From assembly GCA_036169595.1 (NCBI GenBank), contig CM069765.1, forward strand, positions 3,940,001 through 3,977,500: a DNA stretch of 37,500 nt. Direction: 5' to 3'. The notes under the pieces are model-generated. The model did no database searches. It was not told the DNA's origin and saw nothing but the letters and a program-made list of their open reading frames with translations. The translations under genes and the position numbers were made by a program. This stretch comes from Dictyostelium firmibasis. Lineage: Eukaryota > Evosea > Eumycetozoa > Dictyosteliales > Dictyosteliaceae. Positions 9,034-19,126 of the stretch are shown one piece after another; within the stretch, counting starts at the first letter, position 1; each line of letters begins with the position of its first letter.

Positions 9034-11821
9034 GTCACTACCAATATTAAAACTAATTGATTTTGAGAAATTATTACTTTGACCAATTTCATAGATGTTA
9101 ATTAATCTCATAATGATTGAAGGAGAATCTATCCATTGTTTTGTAAAAGTTAATAGATGTAAATTATAAGGTAACGAAACTTGTAATGGTTTGAAAAGGG
9201 TATTATATATTTCGACATATTTGTCAATTGGTGTTAAAGGTGAAATCAAAGAATAAACTGGTTGTAAAGGATTTTCAAATAGTATTGAATGTGGGGTTCT
9301 AATTTCATTACTATAACTTGGATCACCAAAGAAACATAAAATTCTTAATGAAGGATTACTAGTATCATTCATTGGTTCATGTACTGACCATTGAGTATAA
9401 TTTGAACGTCTAATTAACAATATTTCAAACTCACCATTAGATTGAGAACTTGCAGCAAATGTTTGTTTTGATAATAGAGTTAGTTGTTGATCATTATTAA
9501 CCTCATCTACAATATAGCCAGTATTAATCATTGGATAAAAGTTGCCAGTTATTTCACTCCAAATAAAAGTATCATTCCAATGAATTTCCCATTGTCTTTT
9601 CATAATTTCTAAACCATTGTTTGTATAGAAAATATTTTCATTATTAATATTGGTTGTAAATTTCATAGAGATCTCTTTATCCCAACCAGATGCAACAATA
9701 TTATCAATTTCAAAATATTGATCATTTCTAATTAATCTTGAATCATTGTTATAACCATTTTCAAAAGGATTTGATGAAATTGTATCATTATAAACTAAAT
9801 ATGATTGTGAACAATTACCATTATAAATTATTGTTACAATTTGTACAACTGGCCCAACTGTTAAATAAAATTGTGGATTAACTGGTGTTAAAGGTATTGG
9901 TAATCCTTGAACTCTAAATTTATAGGCATCATCACTTAATGACGTATACTCAATTAAATGTTGACTAATTGAAATTCCTAACTTATTATTCAATAAATCA
10001 TCAAAACTATTTAATGTCAAAAGATTATTATTACTTTTATCAAATTTAAAATTTAAATTAAAATTTGAATTACCAATTGTTGTTGTTTCTTCTTCATTAG
10101 TAAATTTTAATTCATTTGAAAATGATAAAGTCGATTGAATTGGAGTTGGTAAATTTGAAGAGTAATCTAATAATTCACCACCACTTGAAAGTATTACAAT
10201 AAAATAAGTTGAAATACCTAGTGCAGGTGTTGCAACTTGAAAATAAAGATACCAGCCATTAGATTTATCGAAACGTTGTACAATTTGTGATTGAACTGGA
10301 TTTAATTGATAGTCGTATACTGCTATATTAACAAATGGTATCTCTAATGATATGACTTCAATTCTATCCCATGCTATACTATTACTGAATGATACTGCTA
10401 TGATATCACCTTCATTGGTTGAATTCAATAGAAATGTAGCATTAGATTTATAATCTACATTTAATGATTTATTTGAGAGAAGGAATCCAACGAAATCAGC
10501 TACATTATAATCCAATGTTAACGATTGTGCTTCATCTAACATTTGAAAGTAGTTATCCCTTACATAGCTTTTAGCGGTACCAGTTATTGCATCATGATGT
10601 GTTAATATTCCACTAACATTTCTATGCATACTTAAAGCATAATAACCTATATTAAAATCAAAATCGAATCCATTAGAGTATGCAGAACTTAACGAATACA
10701 ACATTTCACCAACTCTAAGTAATGAATCAGAATCTCTTGCAGTTTGTTTCAATAATGGATATGATGTATAATAACCTGACCACCAATTAGCACAAGTATT
10801 GAATGCTTGATAATCTGTAGCCAAACACATCGTATAAACAAACAAATCTTCACCTACAATCTCTGGATATTGAATTGATGGTTCAATGGATTCCAATTGT
10901 TCAAAGTATTGATTCAATGTTGCATATTGAATAGTAACACCCCATGATTGATTGGAATTAATGTATTCTATTAGTTTATCCATATTGTCGAATTCTAAAG
11001 ATGCATTTTGGAATCTAAAATCATTACCAAATGGTATGAGTAGATTATTATGTCTATACAATTGATTTCTCTGTTGCATAATCTCTACGAAAATTGATGC
11101 TCTCTCATATATATTCGATTGATTAATTGGTGGATTCTGAGTGGGATCAGACTCGAAATCAAAACCAGTAGTTAATGATTGATTTGGGTTACTAGCATTT
11201 GGATAAATTAAATAAGGAGAATTATAATGGTGATCTAATACATGGGTGAATATTGATATTTGTTCATCGTTATGTGATGGATACCATTGGAATTCAAATG
11301 ATCTTTCTGTAGTCATCCATCCTGATCCTACAATATCGGGTGTATCATTGAATACATACTTTATTCTCTCATCTATTCTATTGATAACATGATATTTGAA
11401 TCCCATTAATGAGAATAGTGTTGCTGTTAATGTCGATGGTCCAAATGGATCGATTTGCCAACCTATCTCTGGTACTACACCAAACTCTGATAATAGAAAT
11501 TGATGACCTAATGTCATTTGATTGATAACTGCTTGATAGTGGGTTGCTCCTTCATCATTTTGTGCCCATCCACCACCAATGAAATATAATTGCCCATTAT
11601 TAACTAAATTCCTAACTTGTGCTTGAAGAAATGATGTTTGCTCATTCCACCAAGTTTCAAAATAATATATCTCTGCCCAATTAAATTTCTTTGTTGAATC
11701 TTTAATTAATGTATGTATAACATTATCTAATATTAATGTTACATTCTCTGAATAATATTGTTCCAATGTTTGTACCCAACCTTTTTTTTTTATTTTTTTA
11801 TTTATATTAATTTTAATATTT

Positions 11822-11854
<33 letters not shown>

Positions 11855-12049
11855 CTCTTTAAATTTTATATATGAAGAGAGAAAGAAATAGAGATGGTAG
11901 TTACCTAAATCACAATGAGAATGTGGAATTATAAATACATTTATAACATTTTGATCAGAAATATCATTGTTTTTTATTTTATTATTAGAACAATTAATAA
12001 GGGTTAAAAATAATAATACAAATAAAAAAGATATTGGTACCTTTCCCAT
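8854..12049 (-). CDS. GH38 alpha-mannosidase, lysosomal/secreted (MAN2B family)
   Basis: Two exons, 12049-11905 and 11780-8854, with a 124-bp intron that falls inside the active-site motif (...CDL-G...); product 1023 residues. A signal peptide (hydrophobic 7-20) leads to PHSHCDLGW, giving zinc ligands His45 and Asp47. The nucleophile is Asp159 in GWQIDPFG, and the HHDAITGT block supplies the last zinc ligand, His444. Many N-x-S/T sequons fit a glycosylated lumenal enzyme. It should hydrolyse terminal alpha-mannose during glycoprotein turnover in lysosomes. Motifs such as IQYATL, ANWWSGYYTS and HHDAITGT look closer to the MAN2B2 branch than to MAN2B1 (HTHDDVGW) or Golgi ManII (HSHNDPGW). D. 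discoideum has several man genes; I cannot tell which this is. An Asn run of about 10 near residue 923 is a lineage insertion. Confidence 0.92.
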
Positions 12050-12567
12050 TTTTACAATTATGTGTGATTGTGGTTTCTTTTATTTTTTTTTTTAAAATTT
12101 TTTATTTTTTTTTAAGAATTTAATTTGGAAATTGATGAAAAAAAAAAAATAAAAAAAAAATAAAATAAAATAAATTAATTTGCCATTTTTACAAAAATAA
12201 AAAATTAATTGATCTTTGGAATTTTACAAAAAAAATAAAAATAAAAATAATATCAAATTTGTTTGTGGATTGTAATTATTTTATTTATGAATACTTTGAG
12301 GATTAAAACTTTGTGTTTAATAAAAAAAAAAAAAAAATAGTTTATAAAGTATCAAATTTCTTTGTGAATGGTAATTATTTTATATATGAAAACTTTGAGT
12401 ATTATAAAAAAAAAAAAAAAATAATAGAAAAAAATAAAAAATTAGAAAATTTAATAATATTTTTTTATCATATGGAAAATAATATATAAAAACTCATTTT
12501 TTTTTTTTTTTCAAAATAAAATATAGATATAAAAAACTAAAATAATAATAATATAAAAAAAATATAA

Positions 12568-12601
<34 letters not shown>

Positions 12602-12879
12602 AATATATTTTATAATATAAATAAAAAAATAAAATAAAATTAAAATAAAATTTTATGTAAAATTTTTTTTACTCATAAAAATGCGACAAAACTTTTTTTT
12701 TTTTTTTTTGTTTTAAAATTTTTTAATTTTTTTTTATTTTTTTATTTTTTTTTTTAAAGTGTGTATTATTATAGTTATTGTTATTATTTATTGAATTCAT
12801 ATTTTTTTATTTATATATATAAATATTCATTTTCTTATTATTAAAAATAATAATAATAAATCTTTAAAATAGAGTATAG

Positions 12880-12911
<32 letters not shown>

Positions 12912-12936
12912 TAAATAAAATAAATAAATAATAAAG
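12050..12936. other. Divergent promoter region, mannosidase / BROX-like
   Basis: About 890 bp between divergent starts. Besides poly(A)/poly(T) it holds a duplicated 50-bp module (listed separately). The last 50 bp before 12937 are A-rich leader for the BROX-like gene. No gene is seen. Confidence 0.7.
12251..12399. repeat. Imperfect 50-bp direct repeat in a divergent promoter
   Basis: 12251-12300 and 12350-12399 align without gaps over 50 bp with 5 mismatches, with start points 99 bp apart. Both begin TATCAAATTT and end ACTTTGAG. The units contain a TTTGTG box and TAATTATTTTA. This is more than shared base composition and suggests a duplicated cis-regulatory module. Confidence 0.75.
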
Positions 12937-14640
12937 ATGGAGGGAACATTGCCAGTTTTCGATAGTTATTGCTTTTATATTCATCGTTTAAAGATGAGAT
13001 CAAAACTAAACTACAAAACAAAATTAGTAGATTTATGTAAAGATACATCAAATCCCTTCATTGTTAGTTTAGCTAAAGATATTAGTGATGCTTCTGATAA
13101 TATCGATAATTTCTTCTTTTCAACAAAAGCAAGAGATTTAGCAAATAGTAAGAATATAGTTAAATTAAATATATATTATATATTATATATGGACCTAATA
13201 ATAATAATTAAATAGTAAATATTAATATATATATAATACATGTATTAATATAAATATACAATAGTTGATACAGCAGAATTATTAAAATCAGTCGAAACTT
13301 ATAGTTCATTATTAGGTGGATTAATTGGATCAAAAGTCTATCAACCAACAATTACCACCGACAATACAGCAGTAGCAACTACAGCAACAACTGCCACATC
13401 AGTTTCAAACTTTGAAAAACTTCAATTAAACGAACAACCAAGAGATAACGATGAAGAATATACCTCAGAAGAAGGTGTTGTTGTTGATGGAGATGAAGAT
13501 GGTAATAATGTTGATAAATTAGAGAAATATAACAATGAAAAAACAAAAGAGATGAGTAAAAACAATAATAATAAAGGTAGTGACATAATTAGAAAGAATC
13601 TCAGATTTAGTTGGACAACTGTATTTGGTACTGATAGATCAATCACTTCCTCTGATACATTGGTAGAATATATGAGTATATTGTTCAATCTTGCTATTTG
13701 GTATTTGGGTTATTCAGAATACATAGTTTCAAATCGTTGTACACCAGCTGAGGGTTTACCAGAAGAAGATCGTCAAAAAGTTTATGACTTTCTTTTAAAA
13801 TCTGCTGGTATTTTCGATTATCTTTGTAAATTAAGATTAAATTTATCATCTTCCTCCTCTTCATCTAAAAAACAAGAAAAAACAGAAGGAGAAGATAAAA
13901 AAGATGATAAAGAAGAAGAGGAAGAAGAAGAGGTGAATAATAATTCAAGTAAGGTTAGTGATAAATCATCAACAGATTTTAATGATGTTTTATTGAGATC
14001 ATTATATTTACAAAGTATTGGACAAGCACAAGAGTTAACGATTGGACGTGCCTATAAAAAGAATACCATTCAGCCAATTGTTAAATTAGCAGTTGATACA
14101 GCAAATATTTATAAGGAGGCAATGGATATGTTGATATCACATTTCACCGAAGAGAAGTTGATCGAGAGTCGTTTAGAGAAGTTTGTAAATTTCCTTCAAT
14201 ACAAAGTATCATTATATCAATCGTTGGCATTGAATCAACAAGCTTTTCAACAGAATGCAACTCACAAATATGGTGAATCAGTTGCCACCTGTAAGAAAGC
14301 ACAACATCAATTGAAACAAACCCTCTTTTTAGTTAGACCTTGTGTCTCAATAACTTTGAGTCAACAATCATTACAAAAACCAACTCAACAATTACAACCA
14401 ATCATTGACGCCACATTAGCAAGACTAGAGAGAGAGAATGTCTTGATTGGTTATCAAGGGGTACCATCAATCGATGATATCTCTGAACTTCCAAGTGAAG
14501 GTACTCGTTTAGCTAAACTTCGTCCTTTCAATATACCACAAATTCATCAATCTTGGGCAACCATTGATATTCCTTCAGTTTTTAATAAAGATAAAAAATT
14601 ACAAGAAAGTGATTTAGTATCTGTAACAATTTCAAAATAA
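12937..14640 (+). CDS. BRO1-domain protein, BROX homologue
   Basis: Two exons, 12937-13147 and 13265-14640, around a 117-bp intron (donor GTAAGA, acceptor ACAATAG, codon split after its first base); product 528 residues. The BRO1 core is visible in NLRFSWTTVFGT, LFNLAIWYLGYSEY, LKSAGIFDYL, QSIGQAQELTIGRAY and ANIYKEAM, which parallel human BROX (FKWTDTL, NVALWYTKYAS, KIAAGIFKHL, QAEAQEVTIARAI, ANFYQKA). BRO1 domains bind CHMP4/Snf7 tails, so a role with ESCRT-III in membrane remodelling is likely. Two polar insertions are lineage-specific: a Thr/Ala and acidic stretch in the first 95 residues of exon 2 and a Ser-then-Lys/Glu run before the helical C half. Human BROX ends in the farnesylation box CYIS; this protein ends TISK and has no C-terminal Cys, so that lipid anchor is absent. 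Confidence 0.85.
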
Positions 14641-14706
14641 AATTTTAGCCATTAATTAAATTAAAAAAAATATATATATATATATAATAAAAAGGGAAAA
14701 AAAAAG

Positions 14707-14735
14707 GTAATAAAAAAAAAACCTGATTTTATTAC
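14707..14735. repeat. 9-bp perfect inverted repeat downstream of BROX-like gene
   Basis: GTAATAAAA and TTTTATTAC flank 11 bases. It lies 67 bp beyond the stop codon and may mark the 3' end of the transcript, or the edge of a small structured RNA that continues to about 14800. There AGTCA/TGACT and GACA/TGTC pairs also occur. Confidence 0.3.
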
Positions 14736-14936
14736 AAATTTGAGTCATTATGTTAACTGACTGGACATACGCCTTGTCATTCTCAACTTATTCAAAAAAC
14801 CCATAAATTTGCATCGTCATTTTTTCACTTTTTTTTTTTTTTTTTTTTTCATAAATATTTTTTTTATATTTTAATTTCATTTTTTTATTTTTTTTAACTA
14901 AACAAGTCAATAAAAAAACAAATGAATAAATAATTA

Positions 14937-14995
<59 letters not shown>

Positions 14996-15000
14996 ACAAA

Positions 15001-15066
<66 letters not shown>

Positions 15067-15070
15067 ATAT
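14937..15070. repeat. (TAAA)n tetranucleotide array
   Basis: About 130 bp of nearly perfect TAAA units with two small interruptions (near 14996 and 15031). It ends 25 bp before the RCC1-like start codon, so it lies in the promoter or 5' leader. Confidence 0.95.
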
Positions 15071-15094
15071 ATAAACACACAAAAAAAAAAAAAA

Positions 15095-16415
15095 ATGAAA
15101 AATAATAATAAATTTTTTAAAATTTTTTTTTATTTTATAGTTACATTATTTTTAATAATAAATATTTATGAGGTTAATTGTATAGTAGATCCAATAACAA
15201 CCGAAGATAATGAGATAGTTTATTTTGATGATGGTACAGAAGAATTTGAATTTATAACAGAAACAGAGTTACCAATTAAATTGAATGGTTTGAAAGCAAA
15301 AGATATATTTGCAAATGCCTATCATTCAGGTATAATAAATGAAAAGGATGAATTCTATCATTGGGGTTTATATTCAAATATAGTATCAGAGGTACCAAAT
15401 GAAATTAAAATTCAAGATAAAAAGATTACAAATATTTCGTTGGGTGGTAATTTTATAATACTTCAAACTAAAGATGACGATCAGTTATATTCAATGGGTA
15501 AATTGAAATATGGTGTATTAGGTTTAGGTGAAATTAGTCAAGTTAATGAAGATTATTATAATAATAATCCAAATAAAATTGAAAAATTAAATGATGGAAA
15601 TAATAATATAATATCAATTGTTAGTGGATATGAACATAGTTTAATTGTAACTAAAAATGATGGTATTTATGGATGGGGAAGAAATCATAAGAGTCAATTG
15701 GGTAGAGAGAAAGTAAAGGATAGATCATCTGAAGATGAGTATTATTCTAAAGCTATTAAAGTTTTAAAAGAAACAGATCCAATATTTAAAGATTTTAAAA
15801 AGATTTGTTCAGGTAGTGATCATAATTTATTATTGGGTAATGATGGTTCTTTGTATAGTTGGGGTAATGGTTATTTTGGTGCATTGGGTCATGGTGTTGG
15901 TACCAATGATAAAGAGAATATCTATTATCCAAAGAAGATAACTACTTTCACTTTGAATAATAACGAGAGTAGAATAGTGGATATTGCATGTGGTGGTTAT
16001 CATTCGATGTTCTTAACCAATGATAATGAAATCTATACATTTGGATACGGTGAATTCGGTCAATTAGGTCATGGTGAAAACGATACTTCCAATCATTATA
16101 TACCAAAGAGAATTAAATCAACTGGTGATAATGCAGCTGGTAATAAAATTAAATCAATATTCGCTGGTGATCATGCAAATTCATTTTATATAACGCTCGA
16201 TGGCTCAGTTTATTCTTGGGGTTGGAATGATGGTGGTTGTTTAGGTCATGGTACAAATGAAAATCATTACTCACCAAAGAAAATCAAATCCTTATCAAAT
16301 ATTAAAAAGATTTCATCTGGTTTTAAACATACTTTAGCTCAATCAATTAATAATGATATTTATGTTTTTGGTGATAATACTTTTGGTCAAACTGCTTTAA
16401 AATTTAATAATAATA

Positions 16416-16485
<70 letters not shown>

Positions 16486-16552
16486 TAATATAGATACCGA
16501 GAAAGAATTATACGAACAAAAAGATTTTCACAAAATATTAAATTTAAAATAA
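15095..16552 (+). CDS. Secreted RCC1-like seven-blade propeller protein
   Basis: Single exon, 485 residues. A clear signal peptide (basic MKNNNKFFK, then hydrophobic to about 29, ending VNC) precedes RCC1 repeats. Seven blade signatures can be read: EFYHWGLYS, QLYSMGKLKYGVLG, GIYGWGRNHKSQLG, SLYSWGNGYFGALG, EIYTFGYGEFGQLG, SVYSWGWNDGGCLG and DIYVFGDNTFGQ. Each alternates with a strand of the type IxxGxxHSLxLT. Seven blades make a full RCC1 propeller. Most RCC1 proteins are cytosolic or nuclear, where they act as Ran exchange factors or scaffolds. A signal peptide makes this one lumenal or secreted, so a Ran role is unlikely. No membrane anchor or KDEL is present. An Asn run of about 25 follows the last blade, before the tail. 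The function is unknown. Confidence 0.85.
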
Positions 16553-16822
16553 AATATTAAAATAATTAATATAAAGATCTTAATTACTTATTTATTACTA
16601 TAATTTTTTTTTGTTTTTTTTAGTTTTTTCTCAATATAAAAAAAAAATAAAACATGTGTTTCTCAATTATCTAAAAGTTGAACAGATTAAAAAAAAATGG
16701 TTGTTTTTTTTTTCCCACCAATATTATTAATAAAAAATATAAAAAATAAAAAATAAAAAATAAAAAAAAAATAATTTTAATAAAAAAAAAAACAAAATAA
16801 CACAAAAAAGGGTTTAAAATAA

Positions 16823-18754
16823 ATGAAAAAAGTTTATTCTATTTTTTCTCCTGTAACGTCAAAAACAATACAAATAAATAATTCTATTTGTACTATTAAC
16901 CAAAGAAATAGTTTTATATATTTTCAACAACCAAATTTTAGTTATAATATTTTAAAAAGATATCATAGTGGAGGTTGTATTAATAATATTAATAACAACA
17001 ATACATACAATAAAATGAACTCATATTCAAGTTTACTATTTTATAATGAAAATAATAATAAAGTTTTAATGATTAAAAATAATACAAATAAATTATATAA
17101 AGCTATACCACATAGTTTCTTTGGTTTTCCATCACTAACATCATCAGAGCCAACACAATTACATCAACAACAACAACAACAACAGCAACAACAACAACAA
17201 AGTGATCCATCAAAAATCACAACAACATCAACAAAAACAACAGATGTTAATGAAAAATTATTATTAAATAATAATTTTTACTCAAGCCAATTACAATTAG
17301 ATAAAGTTGAAAAAGTATTCAATAATAGAAATTCCTTTAAACGTGATAATGTTTATTATTTGGGATCATTAACAACACCATACTATTTAGAGCAAGTCAA
17401 GAGATGTTATTATGATTATTATTTAATTATAGTCAAAGATTGTAATTGTGTAAATAAGAATAAATTAGAGAGTACATTAGTTGAATCTATATTACCAACT
17501 GACCCAGCATCATCAGGTGGTACAAAAGATAAAACTTTAGATATTTCACTTGAATGGAAAGAACCATCTGAATTCTTGAAAGAGTTTAACCTACATCGTA
17601 AATTCATTACACCTGAATCACAATATCTCCTAAAGATGTTATCATTATTCTCAAAGACAAATAATGACCTATTAGCAATAACAGAGGATAAAAATAATCT
17701 TGGTATCACAATACCATTAGAATTTGCTCCTCATATTGAAAGTATACCAGTACGTTCAAATACATTACTTCCATTCAATTCAACAAATCTAATCATCTCT
17801 CAAAATGATAGTCATATACTTTTAGTTGATCCAGGTGCAAATAAAGAAGGTTCAATTCATATGTGTAATATAATAGAAAAGAAATTATTAAATTATTTAA
17901 AAAATTTCACAAAAAATGATAATGACCAAGATAATAAAAGTGATTATAATAGTGATAATAATAGTGATGATAATAGTGATAATAATAGTGATAATAATAG
18001 TGATAATAATGAATCATTAAAAGAAGAAGAAAATAAAAAGATTTTAGAAGGTAAAAATGTATCTATTTTTATTACACATAATCATAAAGATCATTGGGAA
18101 GGTATTGGCATATTGGAGAAACATTTCCCAGAGGCAACGATTTACGCTCATGAGAAAACTTTAAAAAATGTAGAGAGTGCTTTAAGAAAGGTTCAGGTAT
18201 CAGGTTTCCCATTGAAGGATAAAGAGAGTGTAGATAGATTTTTAAATGAAATTAAAACAACAAGTGAAATTCAACAATTAAATTGTCATACCAATGAAAA
18301 ACTTTACATTGGTAATGGTGGTGATAGAATTTTCCATATTGTTTCAACACCAGGTCATACTGATGATTCGTTGTGTCTTTTCGATAATGATAGTAAAACT
18401 TTGATAGCTGGTGATCATATTGTTGGCTTTGGTAGTTCAGTGTTAGATTTTCATACAGGTGATATGGTTGAATATATAGATAGCACTCATGGGATGATTA
18501 ATTATCTTTGTCCAAAGATTGCTATTCCTGCTCATGGTCCTTTAAATTTCGATCCAATCCTCCTTTTGAATAACTATATTAGACATCGTTTACTTCGTGA
18601 AGAAGAGATCTTAAATGCTTATAAATCTGGTAAAACTTCACTCTCTGAAATATTAGATATCGTTTATGGTAGTCTTGAACCAACTTTATCTTTTATGGCA
18701 ATGGGTAATATTAAACTACATTTACAAAAATTAAAAAAAGAAAACAAGATTTAA
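16823..18754 (+). CDS. LACTB2-like metallo-beta-lactamase protein with degenerate Nudix N-domain
   Basis: Single exon, 643 residues. The C-terminal half is an MBL fold: THNHKDH (His419, His421, Asp423, His424), PGHTDDS (His512), AGDH (Asp531) and PAHGP (His571), followed by the helical winged-helix-like tail of LACTB2. All metal ligands are present. Human LACTB2 is a mitochondrial single-strand endoribonuclease. Residues 66-290 look like a NUDT19-type Nudix domain: SSLLFYNENNNKVLMIKN, FFGFPSL where the PGG loop should be, LTTPYYLEQVKRCYYDYYLIIV split over 183-204, and a WKEPSEFL...ITPESQYLL end. A recognisable Nudix box (GX5EX7REUXEE) is missing, replaced by a Gln run and linker, so catalysis there is unlikely. 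The first 60 residues lack acidic residues and contain KRYHS, which fits a mitochondrial presequence. A Ser/Asp/Asn repeat (373-396) is inserted in the MBL domain. Confidence 0.85.
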   Translation: MKKVYSIFSPVTSKTIQINNSICTINQRNSFIYFQQPNFSYNILKRYHSGGCINNINNNNTYNKMNSYSSLLFYNENNNKVLMIKNNTNKLYKAIPHSFFGFPSLTSSEPTQLHQQQQQQQQQQQQSDPSKITTTSTKTTDVNEKLLLNNNFYSSQLQLDKVEKVFNNRNSFKRDNVYYLGSLTTPYYLEQVKRCYYDYYLIIVKDCNCVNKNKLESTLVESILPTDPASSGGTKDKTLDISLEWKEPSEFLKEFNLHRKFITPESQYLLKMLSLFSKTNNDLLAITEDKNNLGITIPLEFAPHIESIPVRSNTLLPFNSTNLIISQNDSHILLVDPGANKEGSIHMCNIIEKKLLNYLKNFTKNDNDQDNKSDYNSDNNSDDNSDNNSDNNSDNNESLKEEENKKILEGKNVSIFITHNHKDHWEGIGILEKHFPEATIYAHEKTLKNVESALRKVQVSGFPLKDKESVDRFLNEIKTTSEIQQLNCHTNEKLYIGNGGDRIFHIVSTPGHTDDSLCLFDNDSKTLIAGDHIVGFGSSVLDFHTGDMVEYIDSTHGMINYLCPKIAIPAHGPLNFDPILLLNNYIRHRLLREEEILNAYKSGKTSLSEILDIVYGSLEPTLSFMAMGNIKLHLQKLKKENKI

Positions 18755-18935
18755 TTGGAAAAAAAAAAAAAATTTATTTAAAGAAATAATCAACAAAGAA
18801 ATTAATAAAAAAAAATAAAATTATAAAAAAAAAATAAAATTAAAAGAATATTTTTATTTTTATAATAAATTTATTATATTAAAATTTAAAAAAAAATCAA
18901 AAGTTGGACAAATAATTTTATTGTATTATTATTGT

Positions 18936-18976
<41 letters not shown>

Positions 18977-19126
18977 CAATAAACCATAAATAAAATTAAA
19001 GAACAATATTTTTTTTTTAAATTTGAATGAATTTTTATTATTAAAAATTATAAATATTATATACTAGAAAAACAAGGTTTTTTTTTTTTTTTTTTTTTAA
19101 ATAGAAAATAATTAAATATGAGTTAT
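18755..19126. other. Convergent 3' flanks of the LACTB2-like and cysteine-rich genes
   Basis: Only A- and T-rich sequence with a poly(T) run at 18940-18972 and another at 19078-19098. Both neighbouring genes end here. No gene or structured element is seen. Confidence 0.75.

Larger units (their letters stand above)
14641..15094. other. Intergenic region with structured island and tetranucleotide array
   Basis: Lies between the BROX-like stop and the RCC1-like start. The segment 14700-14820 is less AT-rich than its surroundings and holds several short inverted repeats (listed separately). It is followed by poly(T) and then by a TAAA array up to 15070. No protein gene is recognised. Confidence 0.65.

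Noticed and set aside
14797-14807. AACCCATAAA, resembling the upstream element of Dictyostelium small RNA genes
   Set aside because: In the required orientation the next 60-150 bases are poly(T) and the TAAA array, leaving no room for a structured RNA; the island lies on the wrong side.
14788-15082. Minus-strand frames of Phe/Ile/Tyr/Leu repeats
   Set aside because: Translation of the TAAA microsatellite.
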